Below are positions 1 to 8,440 of a DNA stretch of 64,000 bases, piece after piece. Location of the stretch: contig NZ_VITY01000004.1 of NCBI RefSeq assembly GCF_007993935.1, positions 248,001 through 312,000 on the forward strand. Reading direction: 5' to 3'. Every line of letters begins with the position of its first letter. Position 1 is the stretch's first letter. A program made the translations under genes and the position numbers. Origin of the DNA: Bradyrhizobium macuxiense (lineage in GTDB: Bacteria > Pseudomonadota > Alphaproteobacteria > Rhizobiales > Xanthobacteraceae). The notes beneath the pieces are model-generated. The model made no database searches and was not told the DNA's origin. It saw nothing but the letters and a program-made list of their open reading frames with translations.

Positions 1-70
1 GTAACCGGAATCCAGCACCCATCATGCTCCTGCAAGACTGACCGAGGCATCCCAGCAATTGAGGCATCAA

Positions 71-670
71 ATGACCCTTCGAATCTCGGGAAAGAGCATC
101 AGCATCGGCGAGGCGCTTCGAGCGCGCGTCAGCGACCGCACCGACGAGGTCCTGCGAAAGTATTTTGATGGCAACTATTCCGGTCACATCACGCTGAGCA
201 AGGATGGATTCGGCTTCCGAACCGACTGCGCGCTGCATCTGGATTCCGGGATCACGCTGGAAGCCGAATCCAACGCCGCCGACGCCTATGCCAGCGCGGA
301 TGCCGCGCTGTTGATGATCGAGAAGCGCCTGCGCCGCTACAAGAGCCGGCTCAAGGATCGCTCCGCCCGCAAGACCTATGCCGCCAACGCTGCGCTTGCC
401 GAATTGAACGGCGTCGGGCTCGACGCGCCGAGTTATGTCATCGAGGCGCCCGAGAACGAGGACGAGGTCACCGAATACAGCCCGGTGATCATTGCTGAGG
501 CAACCACCGCGCTGAAGCGGCTGTCGGTCAGCGAGGCCGTGATGGAGCTCGATCTGACCGGCGCCTCCTGCCTGGTGTTCCAGCATGGCGGCAGTGGCCG
601 GTTGAACATCATATACCGCCGTACGGACGGCAATGTCGGCTGGGTCGATCCGCCTGCGGTGAGCCCCTGA
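71..670 (+). CDS. hpf: Ribosome hibernation promoting factor, long form
   Basis: The product (199 aa) binds the small ribosomal subunit in stationary phase and promotes inactive 100S ribosome dimers. Residues 1 to about 100 form the S30AE/YfiA domain, and about 140-195 form the C-terminal dimerisation domain found only in long HPF. A TTG at 59 would add four residues; I prefer the ATG at 71 because MTLRISGKS is the normal N-terminus. It lies upstream of ptsN, as in other Rhizobiales where rpoN precedes both; rpoN would be left of this window. Family assignment is secure. Confidence 0.93.
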   Translation: MTLRISGKSISIGEALRARVSDRTDEVLRKYFDGNYSGHITLSKDGFGFRTDCALHLDSGITLEAESNAADAYASADAALLMIEKRLRRYKSRLKDRSARKTYAANAALAELNGVGLDAPSYVIEAPENEDEVTEYSPVIIAEATTALKRLSVSEAVMELDLTGASCLVFQHGGSGRLNIIYRRTDGNVGWVDPPAVSP

Positions 671-901
671 GGATAGTTGGCAGATGGCATTGACGTCCGA
701 AGCCAGCCCTGCTTATGGTCCGCCGCCTCCAGGAACAAGGGGGGCGGAACAGGGTTCGCAGGTGTTGGCACCGCCGATACGTTGGAGTAGAAGCCCTGCC
801 AAATGGACCCGGGCTAAGCCCGCATCCCACCTCATCTTCTTGACGCCGCCGCTGTAAAGCCTATTTCGCAACCTGACGGTCATTCACCTCGGAACGTCCC
901 A

Positions 902-1363
902 ATGCCGATTACCGATCTGGTCGCACCCGAGGCGATACTTCCGGCTTTGAAAGTCATCAGCAAGAAGCAGGCGCTGCAGGAACTTGCCGCGCGCGCTTCG
1001 GCTTTGACCGGGCAGAACGAACGCGCGATCTTCGAAGTGCTGCTGCAGCGCGAGAAGCTCGGCACCACGGCGGTCGGCTACGGCGTCGCCATTCCGCACG
1101 GCAAGCTGCCCAAGCTGGAGAAGCTGTTCGGCTTCTTCGCCCGCCTCGAGCGGCCGATCGATTTCGAGGCGATGGACGGCCAGCCGGTCGACCTGATCTT
1201 CCTGCTGCTGGCACCCGAAGGCGCCGGCGCCGATCACCTCAAGGCGCTGGCGCGGATCGCCCGCCTGCTGCGCGACCAGGACGTCGCCAAGAAGCTGCGC
1301 GCCTCGCGCGACGCGCAGGCGATCTACTCGGTGCTCGCGCTGCCGCCGGCGAGCGCGGCGTAA
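902..1363 (+). CDS. ptsN: PTS IIA-like nitrogen regulatory protein PtsN (EIIA-Ntr)
   Basis: A 153-aa EIIA-Ntr phosphocarrier. It accepts phosphate from NPr in the regulatory PTS-Ntr system and modulates potassium transport, nitrogen and PHB metabolism by protein contacts rather than sugar uptake. The phosphorylated histidine is His66 in AIPHGKL, and length and fold pattern are normal for the family. It follows hpf by 231 bp on the same strand, so it may have its own promoter. No partner PTS genes are present in the window. Confidence 0.94.
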   Translation: MPITDLVAPEAILPALKVISKKQALQELAARASALTGQNERAIFEVLLQREKLGTTAVGYGVAIPHGKLPKLEKLFGFFARLERPIDFEAMDGQPVDLIFLLLAPEGAGADHLKALARIARLLRDQDVAKKLRASRDAQAIYSVLALPPASAA

Positions 1364-1456
1364 TCATCCGCGTCAGCGAATTCGTTCGCGCAACTGTCAT
1401 CGAGACATAGTTCGCGCGTCACGCGGTGGCGCATGCCGATGCGTTGCCCCGCTCTC

Positions 1457-1541
1457 CGTAGCCCGGATGGAGCGAAGCGCAATCCGGGAATCTCACGGCT
1501 GGCACGAATCCCGGATTTCGCTGCGCTCCATCCGGGCTACG
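1457..1541. repeat. Dispersed palindromic repeat, family A copy 1
   Basis: An 18-bp perfect inverted repeat (CGTAGCCCGGATGGAGCG at 1457-1474 and its complement at 1524-1541) with a partly palindromic interior. Related copies lie at 21890-21976 and 29245-29334. This REP-like element sits between the 3' ends of ptsN and the minus-strand tetR gene, where it could also act as a bidirectional mRNA stabiliser or terminator. Confidence 0.9.
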
Positions 1542-1556
1542 AAGCATTCGAAAATT

Positions 1557-2195
1557 TCAGCAGATCGTCGGCAGCAGACGGCGGACTTCGTCGAGCAGAT
1601 CCGGAACGGCCTTCTCGTCATTGGCGAGATGCCTGAGCAGCGCGCTCTGGAACAGGCCGTCGAACAGCGCATAGAGCGCGGCCGGAGACGATGCCGGCTT
1701 CTTGTTGCCGAGCTCGGCATAGCGCGTCGCGATCCGCCAGATCATCGCTTCCAGGCTCTTGTCGATCTCGAGCACGTCCTTGCGGAACGCCGGCTCGAAC
1801 ATCGCCTGTGAGCGCAGATCGTACCAGAGCCGGTGCATGCGGGCTTCGTCCCGCAACGTCGCCGCGAGCTTGGCGAGGAAGCCTTCGGTCAGTTCGTCGC
1901 GGCTCTGCGCCGTCGTCACCACCTCGTCATAGCGCGTCACGCATTTCGCCTTGTAGTGACGGACGCAGCAGCAGATCAGGTCGAGCTTGTCGCTGAAGTA
2001 GTAGTGAAACACGCCGTGCGTGAATGCGGAGTTCTGCGCGATCTCGCGCAGGCTGGTGCGCGCGAAGCCGAGCTCGCCGAGCGTCTCCAGCGCGGCCTCC
2101 GCTAGCTCGACGCGCCGGGCGTTGAACTTCTCGTCGCGCAGCGACTCGGTCGCCACAGCCACGCGTTGGGCCGCTCCTGTCGCTTGCCGCGCCAT
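1557..2195 (-). CDS. TetR/AcrR family transcriptional regulator
   Basis: A 212-aa TetR repressor. The N-terminal helix-turn-helix spans roughly residues 30-75 (TSLREIAQNSAFTHGVFHYYF pattern), and the C-terminal half is an all-helical ligand domain of unknown specificity. A Cys cluster (LICCCVRHYKAKC) follows the HTH. It diverges from the SDR/oxidoreductase/acyl-CoA ligase genes starting at 2629, with a paired palindromic operator at 2380-2415 between them. The likely role is local repression of those genes, released by an acyl-type ligand; the ligand is inference. Confidence 0.88.
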   Translation of the reverse strand: MARQATGAAQRVAVATESLRDEKFNARRVELAEAALETLGELGFARTSLREIAQNSAFTHGVFHYYFSDKLDLICCCVRHYKAKCVTRYDEVVTTAQSRDELTEGFLAKLAATLRDEARMHRLWYDLRSQAMFEPAFRKDVLEIDKSLEAMIWRIATRYAELGNKKPASSPAALYALFDGLFQSALLRHLANDEKAVPDLLDEVRRLLPTIC

Positions 2196-2222
2196 CCCGT
2201 GCCTTTCCTCTGTCTCTTCCGT

Positions 2223-2323
2223 TCAGAGCCTATTCCGTTCCGATTGAATCGGGACGGGGCTCTGGATTCTTGATCGACGCGTTTTCTTCACGCGAAGTGG
2301 AATCCACTTCGCTTGAAAACGCT
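2223..2323. repeat. Dispersed palindromic repeats, family D copy 1 with adjacent inverted repeat
   Basis: Two inverted repeats lie side by side. The first is bounded by CAGAGCC and GGCTCTG (2224-2264) and contains an inner TTCCGATTGAATCGG palindrome. The second (2278-2322) begins CGCGTTTTCTTCACGCGAAG and ends with the complementary CGCTTGAAAACGC. A close relative of the second is at 50806-50851 and a degenerate one at 4645-4689. They occupy the tetR 5' region. Confidence 0.8.
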
Positions 2324-2379
2324 TTGAGCGACTATACCGCGGCGACCGCGGCGTGCTCCATCCCTTCACATCATCCTAT

Positions 2380-2415
2380 TTGACACTTGTCAAATTCGCC
2401 CTTGACAAGTGTCAA
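2380..2415. promoter_or_regulatory. Paired palindromic operator, probable TetR site
   Basis: TTGACACTTGTCAA (2380-2393) and TTGACAAGTGTCAA (2402-2415) are each palindromes with 6-bp arms. They are reverse complements of each other, separated by 8 bp. They sit in the divergent region between the TetR gene and the SDR gene, 185 bp and 213 bp from the two start codons. The arrangement fits cooperative binding of two TetR dimers. The TTGACA units could also double as -35 elements. Confidence 0.7.
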
Positions 2416-2628
2416 GTTCCTGGACGAGGGTTGGTCAAATAATTTGGACAACCGTCAAGACGGCTGACCAATCGACAAAACAGGAGGAAATGCCCCGCCA
2501 GGGCGCGCCCATGCTGCGCCCGCCGACGCCGGCCGCGACCACCGATGCGCTCGAATGCGCAAGGCTGCCGGCCCGCACTGCCGATCTCAGCAGCACCAGA
2601 AATCAGCAAGCAAAGGGAGGACTACGTC

Positions 2629-3432
2629 ATGAGTGGGAAGAGCCTTGAAGGCAGGAAAGCCCTGGTCACCGGCGGCGCCCGGGGGATTGGCGCGGCAATC
2701 GCGCAGGCGCTGGCGCGGTCCGGCGCAGCGGTCATGATCGGCGATATTCTGGACGATGCCGGCAAGGCGACCGCCGCCGAGATCGCCAAGGCCGGCGTCA
2801 AGACCGGATTTGCAAAACTCGACGTCACCGACGATGCGCAATGGGAGAGGGCGGCCGCCGCAACGGTTGAAACCCTCGGCGGCTTCGACATCCTGATCAA
2901 CAATGCCGGCATCGAGATCACCTCGCTGGTCGCCGACATCAAGGCCGAGGATGCGCGCCGGATGTGCGACGTCAACATCGTCGGCACCGTGCTCGGCATG
3001 AAGCACGCCTTCCGCGCGATGCGGCCGGGCGGCGCCGCCGGCAAGGGCGGTGCGGTGGTCAACATCGCATCCGTCGCAGCGACGATCGCCTTCCCGAGCA
3101 TCGCCGTTTATTCCGGCACCAAATCCGCGGTCGACCGTATGACGCGCGTCGGTGCAATGGAAGCCGGCAAGCTCGGCTATGGCGTGCGCGTCAACTGCAT
3201 CTATCCCGGCCTGATCCCGACCGACATGGGCCTGCAGCTCGCCAATGACATCGTGAAGATCGGCCTTGCGCCCGACGTCAACGCCGCCGTCGGCTCGGTG
3301 GTGGAGCAGACGCCGCTCGGCAAGCTCGCGGAGGTCTCCGACATCGCCGACGCCGCGGTGTTCCTGTGCTCGAACGATGCCCGCTTCATCACCGGCATCG
3401 GTCTGCCGGTCGACGGCGGCATGGGCATGTAG
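2629..3432 (+). CDS. Short-chain dehydrogenase/reductase (SDR)
   Basis: A 267-aa classical SDR. The NAD(P)-binding motif TGGARGIG is at residues 14-21, NNAG at 91-94, and the catalytic residues are Ser148, Tyr161 and Lys165 (YSGTK). Start chosen at the ATG at 2629, preceded by the strong ribosome binding site AAGGGAGG (2613-2620); an upstream in-frame start at 2545 has none. It probably oxidises a hydroxyl or 3-hydroxyacyl group. It is the first gene of a set with a saccharopine-dehydrogenase-like protein and an acyl-CoA ligase, under the TetR operator. The exact substrate cannot be read from sequence. Confidence 0.9.
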   Translation: MSGKSLEGRKALVTGGARGIGAAIAQALARSGAAVMIGDILDDAGKATAAEIAKAGVKTGFAKLDVTDDAQWERAAAATVETLGGFDILINNAGIEITSLVADIKAEDARRMCDVNIVGTVLGMKHAFRAMRPGGAAGKGGAVVNIASVAATIAFPSIAVYSGTKSAVDRMTRVGAMEAGKLGYGVRVNCIYPGLIPTDMGLQLANDIVKIGLAPDVNAAVGSVVEQTPLGKLAEVSDIADAAVFLCSNDARFITGIGLPVDGGMGM

Positions 3433-3468
3433 CAACGAAGCCGACAACAAGCATTTCGGAGGATCGCA

Positions 3469-4599
3469 ATGAGCGAGAAGAAGCCCGTCATCGTCTATGG
3501 CGCGTCCGGCTACACCGGCCGGCTGGTCTGCGAATATCTGCGTGAGTACAACATCCCCTTCATCGCCGCCGGCCGCAGCGCCGACAAGCTCAACGCCGCG
3601 ATGAAGTCGAACGTGGCCGGCATCGAGACCGCCGACTATGAGGTGGTGACGGTGCCGCACACTGCGGCCGCACTGACCGAGCTGTTCAAGGGCGCCTCGG
3701 TGGTGCTCAACACCGTGGGCCCGTTCGCGAAGTTCGGCGTCGAGGTGGTGCAGGCTTGCCTTGCTGCCAAGTGCCACTACACCGACACCACCGGCGAGCA
3801 GGACTGGCTGATCACCCTCGAGCAGGAGTTCGGCGCGAAGTTCGGCAATGCCGGCCTGCTGCTGGCGCCGGGCATCGCGCAGATGTACACCACCGGCGAG
3901 ATCGCCGCGCAGCTGTGCCTGGAGACGCCCGGCCTCGACACGCTTGATATCGCGGTGTTCTGGGGCGGCAGCCCGACCATCGCCTCGACGCAGACCATCC
4001 TGGTCAACGCCGCGATGGCCAAGGCCTACTACCTCGAGCAGAACAAGTATGTCGAGCATCAGCCCGATGCCGGCCTCTACAACCTCGCGATCCCCGGCCA
4101 GCATGAGCTGGCGCTGGCGCTGCCCTGGGGCGGCACCTCGCACCCGGTGTGGTTCAAGCGCGATCCGCGCGTCGCCAACGTGAAGGTGTTGGGCGGCGTG
4201 TTCAATCGTGCGCTGATGCTGGGCGTGCCGCAGATCGTCGCCGCCGCGCTGGAGGCGACCAAGGACATGAAGCCCGACGAGCGCTACGCCGCGCTGGCGC
4301 AGACCGCGGCCGGCGTGATGAACACCATGCCGCCGCGCGAGAACCCGCGCGTCAACAAGTCGTTGGATTCGGTGTATGCCTCCGGCCCGCTGGGACGCGC
4401 GCACTGCGTCATTTACGGCAACAGCAACTACAAGCAGACCGGCATGCTGCAGGCCTTTGCCGCGGCGCACCTGCTGCAGCAGCCGCCCAAGCGCACTGGC
4501 TTCGCCTCCGGCTGCCAGGCGTTCGGCCATCACGAGCTGCTCGGGCAGTTGCGCAGCTTCGGCCTGGTCGGCAAGCCGGTCCTGACCGTGCACGACTAA
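3469..4599 (+). CDS. Saccharopine dehydrogenase-like NAD(P)-binding oxidoreductase
   Basis: A 376-aa protein with an N-terminal Rossmann fold (VIVYGASGYTGRLVCEYL, residues 7-24) of the saccharopine dehydrogenase / trans-acting enoyl reductase type, and a C-terminal part resembling the DUF5938 group. It lies 36 bp after the SDR with ribosome binding site GGAGGATCGCA, so it is probably cotranscribed. Despite the family name, nothing links it to lysine metabolism. With an SDR and an acyl-CoA ligase beside it, a role in reducing or oxidising an acyl or terpenoid-like intermediate is plausible, but that is inference. Confidence 0.8.
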   Translation: MSEKKPVIVYGASGYTGRLVCEYLREYNIPFIAAGRSADKLNAAMKSNVAGIETADYEVVTVPHTAAALTELFKGASVVLNTVGPFAKFGVEVVQACLAAKCHYTDTTGEQDWLITLEQEFGAKFGNAGLLLAPGIAQMYTTGEIAAQLCLETPGLDTLDIAVFWGGSPTIASTQTILVNAAMAKAYYLEQNKYVEHQPDAGLYNLAIPGQHELALALPWGGTSHPVWFKRDPRVANVKVLGGVFNRALMLGVPQIVAAALEATKDMKPDERYAALAQTAAGVMNTMPPRENPRVNKSLDSVYASGPLGRAHCVIYGNSNYKQTGMLQAFAAAHLLQQPPKRTGFASGCQAFGHHELLGQLRSFGLVGKPVLTVHD

Positions 4600-4604
4600 G
4601 CTTG

Positions 4605-4625
4605 AGCCCCGATCGGATCGGGGCT
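4605..4625. terminator. Hairpin after the saccharopine-dehydrogenase-like gene
   Basis: AGCCCCGATC and GATCGGGGCT face each other immediately after the stop codon at 4599. No T-run follows, so this is a weak terminator or mRNA 3'-end stabiliser rather than a canonical intrinsic terminator. Confidence 0.5.
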
Positions 4626-4644
4626 GAGCACTCCGCTCCCTGAA

Positions 4645-4689
4645 GCGTTTTCGTCAAAGCGGACTGGTATCCGCCTTGCTCGAAGACGC
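4645..4689. repeat. Degenerate family D palindromic repeat
   Basis: GCGTTTTCGTCAAAGCGGA and a diverged complementary arm ending GAAGACGC resemble the elements at 2278-2322 and 50806-50851. It lies between the oxidoreductase and acyl-CoA ligase genes and overlaps no convincing coding start. Confidence 0.5.
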
Positions 4690-4744
4690 ACTATCCGCGG
4701 GTGACGCAGTCGCGCGTCACCCGCGCCCGCTCGCGAGGCCCGCC

Positions 4745-6268
4745 ATGCGCTTCATCGATTATCTCGACAAGGGTGCCTCGCTCGGTGCCGACGCGCCGTG
4801 CCTCACCATGGATGGAAGCGACCTCAGCTATGGCGAGGTGCAGCGGTTGAGCTACCGGATCGCGCGCGGGCTCGAGCGGTCGGGCATCGCGCCCGGCGAC
4901 AAGGTCGCGATCCTGTCCGGCAACGATCCGCTCGCCTTCGCCTGCGTGTTCGGCATCTCGCGCGCTGCCGCGGTGTGGTGCCCGATCAATCCGCGCAACG
5001 AGGCGGCCGAGAACAAGTTCATCCTCGACCAGTTCGATTGCAGCCTGCTGCTGTTTCATTCCAGTTTCGCGCCGATGGTCGAAGCCGTCAGGCAGGACCT
5101 GCCCAAGCTGCGCGCGCTGGTCTGTCTCGATGCCGAATTGCCGTTCGCGCCGTCGTTCGACCGCTGGCTCTCCGGGCTCGCCGACGATCACTATCAACGC
5201 GACACGATCGACGACCTTGCGATGATCCCGGGCACCGGAGGCACCACCGGCAAGCCGAAGGGCGTGATGCTGTCGGGTCGCAACATCGAGGCGATGACCG
5301 CGCTGACCTTGATGGGCTACCCGTTCAAGGGCCGTCCGATCTACCTTGCGCTGGCGCCGCTGACCCACGCCGCCGGCGTGCTGTGTTTTCCGATCATGAC
5401 GCTCGGCGGTCGGGTCGTGATCATGCACCACCCTGACATCGGCGAGTTCCTGGCGCTGATCGAGCGCTACCGTGTCACCCACACCTTCCTGCCGCCGACC
5501 GTGATCTACATGCTGCTCGATCATCCCGGGCTCGACGCGGCTGATCGCAGCTCATTGCAGTGCTTCTGGTATGGCGCGGCGCCGATCTCGGCGACGCGGC
5601 TCGCGGAGGCGTTGCAGCGGATCGGGCCGATGGCGCAGCTGTTCGGCCAGACCGAGGCGCCGATGATGATCTCGATGATGCCGCCGGCCGATCACTACAA
5701 TCCGGACGGCACCATCGCGACGGAACGACTTGCGTCGGCCGGGCGGATCGGTCCGCTGGTGCAGGCCGGCATCATGGATGGCGACGGCAAGCTGTTGCCT
5801 GCGGGATCGCGCGGCGAGATCGTGGTGCGCGGCTCGCTTGTCATGGATGGCTACTACAAGAACCCGGAGGCGACGCGCGAAGCATCCGTGCATGGCTGGC
5901 ACCACACCGGCGACATCGGCTACATCGATGGCGACGGCTACCTCTATATCGTCGACCGCGCCAAGGACATGATCATCACCGGCGGCTTCAACGTCTACTC
6001 GATCGAGGTCGAGAATGCGTTGCGCGCCCATGAGGCGGTGCAGGATTGTGCTGTCATCGGATTGCCCGATGACAAATGGGGTGAGCGCATCGTCGCCGTG
6101 GTGCAGCCGCGCGCCGGCCACACCGTCGATGCGATTGCGCTGGCGGCGTTCGTCAAGCAGCAGATCGGCAGCATCAAGACGCCGAAGCAGATCGAGGTCT
6201 GGGACGATCTTCCACGCTCCAAGGTCGGCAAGGTGCTGAAGCCGGACATCCGCGCGCGACTGACCTGA
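4745..6268 (+). CDS. AMP-dependent acyl-CoA synthetase / ligase
   Basis: A 507-aa ANL-superfamily adenylating enzyme that activates a carboxylic acid to acyl-AMP and then acyl-CoA. The nucleotide-binding loop GTGGTTGKPKG is at about residues 162-172. Other core motifs are YGAAPIS, GQTEAP, the hinge TGDIGYIDGDGYLYIVDR and the C-terminal catalytic lysine region PRSKVGKVLK. I chose the ATG at 4745 because MRFIDYLDKGASL matches family N-termini; the frame is open further upstream. The substrate is unknown, with a medium-chain or aromatic acid most likely. It is probably functionally linked to the two upstream dehydrogenases. Confidence 0.9.
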   Translation: MRFIDYLDKGASLGADAPCLTMDGSDLSYGEVQRLSYRIARGLERSGIAPGDKVAILSGNDPLAFACVFGISRAAAVWCPINPRNEAAENKFILDQFDCSLLLFHSSFAPMVEAVRQDLPKLRALVCLDAELPFAPSFDRWLSGLADDHYQRDTIDDLAMIPGTGGTTGKPKGVMLSGRNIEAMTALTLMGYPFKGRPIYLALAPLTHAAGVLCFPIMTLGGRVVIMHHPDIGEFLALIERYRVTHTFLPPTVIYMLLDHPGLDAADRSSLQCFWYGAAPISATRLAEALQRIGPMAQLFGQTEAPMMISMMPPADHYNPDGTIATERLASAGRIGPLVQAGIMDGDGKLLPAGSRGEIVVRGSLVMDGYYKNPEATREASVHGWHHTGDIGYIDGDGYLYIVDRAKDMIITGGFNVYSIEVENALRAHEAVQDCAVIGLPDDKWGERIVAVVQPRAGHTVDAIALAAFVKQQIGSIKTPKQIEVWDDLPRSKVGKVLKPDIRARLT

Positions 6269-6567
6269 GCATTCGAGCAACTGGCGTAAACCACAGACCA
6301 AGGTCGAATTTACCGGGCAGGCCGAAGGGCTAGATTTCGGTTTGCAAGACCGTGTCACAAGGGACGTCGTACTCCCGCGATGGCGATCGGTTGGGCCGCT
6401 CGCGATCCAGGGACCGGCTTCCCGGGGCCCTGCATGGGCGCGACCCGCGCATTGGCGACGCCGCCCCAACCAAACTGGCAATCGGGCATCGATAGCATCG
6501 TCCACCGCGGTGGACGGTGGCGCAACGCATTCCAGAAGGCCGAATATGTCGGCCAGGGAGATGCACA
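6269..6567. other. Intergenic region upstream of the MHS transporter
   Basis: About 300 bp with no supported gene. It contains the 16-bp perfect palindrome GTCCACCGCGGTGGAC (6500-6515), 53 bp before the transporter start, listed separately. Nothing else stands out. Confidence 0.6.
6500..6515. promoter_or_regulatory. Perfect palindrome upstream of the MHS transporter
   Basis: GTCCACCGCGGTGGAC is a 16-bp perfect palindrome located 53 bp upstream of the transporter ATG at 6568. Its position suits a repressor operator, but no cognate regulator is identifiable and a GC-rich palindrome could be chance. Confidence 0.4.
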
Positions 6568-7899
6568 ATGACGACATTGGACATTGCAACCACCCCACTG
6601 CCGGAAGCCGAGCATCAGGCGCAATTGCGTCGCGCATTGATCGCCAGCACCGTGGGCACCACCATCGAATGGTACGACTTCCTGCTCTACAGCACGGTGA
6701 CCGGGCTCGTGTTCGGCAAGCTGTTCTTCCCGAAGTCCGATCCCCTTGTCGGCGTGCTGGAGGCGTTCGCGATCTACACGGTGGGCTTCATCGCGCGACC
6801 GATCGGTGCCGCGATCTTCGGCCATTATGGCGATCGCATCGGCCGCAAGGGCGCACTGATCGCCACGTTGCTGTTGACCGGGCTTGCCACGGCGGCGGTC
6901 GGCCTCGTCCCCACCTATGACCAGATCGGCATCTGGGGTGCGGTGATCCTGACCGTCATCCGTTTCATCCAGGGTGTTGGCGTCGGCGGTGAGTGGGGCG
7001 GCTCGGTGCTGCTCTCGATGGAGTGGGCGCGCACCAACCAGCATCGCGGCTTCATCACCTCATGGCCGCAGCTCGGTGGTCCCGCCGGGCTGTTGCTGGC
7101 GAACATCGCGGTGCTGGTGTTCAGCCGTCTGTCCGGCGATCAATTCCTGGTCTGGGGCTGGCGGATCCCGTTCCTGCTCAGCCTCGTGATGATCGCCATC
7201 GGGCTCTACATCCGGCTCGGCATCATGGAGACGCCGACGTTCCGCCGGATCGTGGCCGAGAACCGTGTCGCACGAGTCCCGGTCCTCGAGGTGATCAAGC
7301 GTCAACCGCGATCCATCATTCTCGCGGCGCTGGCGCGGATGGCCGAACAGGCGCCGGCCTATATCTACCTGGCGTTCGTCTTCGCCTACGGCACTCAGGT
7401 CATCCATCAAGACCGCGACTTCCTGCTCATCTGCCTGATCTGTGCTGGCGTCCTCTCGCTCGTGACGATTCCGCTGGCCGGGCACCTGTCGGATCGCATC
7501 GGGCGCAAGCGCATGTATCTGATCGGCTCCGTCCTGACCGGGTTGTTCGGCTTCGTGTATTTCGGCCTGCTGAACACTGCGGCGCCGGTGCTGATCTTCA
7601 TCGCCATCGTGCTGTCGTTCGTGCCGCACGACCTGATGTATGGCCCGCAGGCTGCATTGATCGCCGAGTGCTTCACCCCGCGGCTGCGCTACAGCGGCTG
7701 CTCGATCGGCTATCAGCTCTCCTCGGTGATATCAGGCGGACCGGCGCCACTGATCGCCACCGCGCTGCTCGCGGCCACCGGATCAGGTTATGCGATCGCG
7801 CTCTACATTCTGTTCTGCGCGGTGGTCAGCATTGCCGCGACCGCTATGATGCCCGACTACACCAACAAGGACATTTCCGAGGAGCACGACAGGCCTTGA
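6568..7899 (+). CDS. MFS transporter, metabolite:H+ symporter (MHS) family
   Basis: A 443-aa inner-membrane transporter with about 12 predicted transmembrane helices. MHS features are GTTIEWYDFLLYS at the first helix and the cytoplasmic loop GDRIGRKGAL between helices 2 and 3, echoed by SDRIGRKRMY in the second half. Start chosen at 6568, preceded by AGGGAGATGCACA; the frame is open back to 6517. The family takes up dicarboxylates, aromatic acids, osmolytes and other small acids with protons. It may import the acid activated by the upstream acyl-CoA ligase, though a 300-bp gap and a separate palindrome suggest its own promoter. Confidence 0.9.
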   Translation: MTTLDIATTPLPEAEHQAQLRRALIASTVGTTIEWYDFLLYSTVTGLVFGKLFFPKSDPLVGVLEAFAIYTVGFIARPIGAAIFGHYGDRIGRKGALIATLLLTGLATAAVGLVPTYDQIGIWGAVILTVIRFIQGVGVGGEWGGSVLLSMEWARTNQHRGFITSWPQLGGPAGLLLANIAVLVFSRLSGDQFLVWGWRIPFLLSLVMIAIGLYIRLGIMETPTFRRIVAENRVARVPVLEVIKRQPRSIILAALARMAEQAPAYIYLAFVFAYGTQVIHQDRDFLLICLICAGVLSLVTIPLAGHLSDRIGRKRMYLIGSVLTGLFGFVYFGLLNTAAPVLIFIAIVLSFVPHDLMYGPQAALIAECFTPRLRYSGCSIGYQLSSVISGGPAPLIATALLAATGSGYAIALYILFCAVVSIAATAMMPDYTNKDISEEHDRP

Positions 7900-8006
7900 T
7901 CGAATGTTCCGTGACCGTCGGATGGAACGCGGCCAGCGCCTATTGACAAGCGGGCACCGGGGAAGACAGTGGGCGCGTGTTGCGCATGCGATCCCAGGAA
8001 TGACTG

Positions 8007-8354
8007 ATGTCCCGCGACTTTCGTCTTGATCGCGTTCCCGTCGACGTTCTCGCTTACGAGCTGGCTGAAGAGAGAGCGAGTGCGCTCGGCCGCATGGGCC
8101 GCGCGCTGGAACAGGCGCTCGCCAGACTGCGCGAGTTCGATGCCGCGCAGCCGCGCGATGATGCATCAGCGCCGGCGCAGCAGGCACGGCGCACCCTGGT
8201 GCGGGAAGCCGGCCATGCGCTCTGGATGTTCGTGGTGCAGCGGGAGGCGTGCGGGCTGCGCAACAACCGCATGCTGATGCGCGACTACAACGTTCCCGGC
8301 GAGGTGCAGCTCAGCATGGGTCCGATGCTCGCTGCATCGTCCGCATCGCCATAA
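8007..8354 (+). CDS. Small conserved hypothetical protein (DUF6665-like)
   Basis: A 115-aa soluble, helix-rich, Arg/Ala-rich protein with no catalytic motif, signal peptide or membrane helix. It resembles, from memory, the DUF6665 group of uncharacterised Rhizobiales proteins; that match is uncertain. Coding character is supported by codon use and an ATG at 8007. It converges on the DUF1150 gene, sharing the hairpin at 8358-8395. Confidence 0.65.
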   Translation: MSRDFRLDRVPVDVLAYELAEERASALGRMGRALEQALARLREFDAAQPRDDASAPAQQARRTLVREAGHALWMFVVQREACGLRNNRMLMRDYNVPGEVQLSMGPMLAASSASP

Positions 8355-8395
8355 AAAATGCGCGGGCCGCCTCAGGTCGAGGCCTGCCCGCGCAT
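8352..8395 (-). terminator. Intrinsic terminator for the hsp20-DUF1150 unit
   Basis: ATGCGCGGG (8358-8366) pairs with CCCGCGCAT (8387-8395), with extra pairing inside. On the minus strand the stem is followed by TTTTTT (complement of the A-run at 8353-8358). It lies just after the DUF1150 stop codon. It may also limit read-through from the converging plus-strand gene. Confidence 0.75.
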
Positions 8396-8440
8396 TGAAT
8401 TCGCGGGTGCTGAATTCAGCACCCGATCAGGAAATTTGTG

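Noticed and set aside
2587..4593. Long minus-strand open frame of about 668 codons opposite the SDR and oxidoreductase genes
   Set aside because: It is composed of low-complexity Arg/His/Asp-rich text antisense to two well-recognised genes with family motifs; high GC produces such shadow frames on the opposite strand throughout the window.
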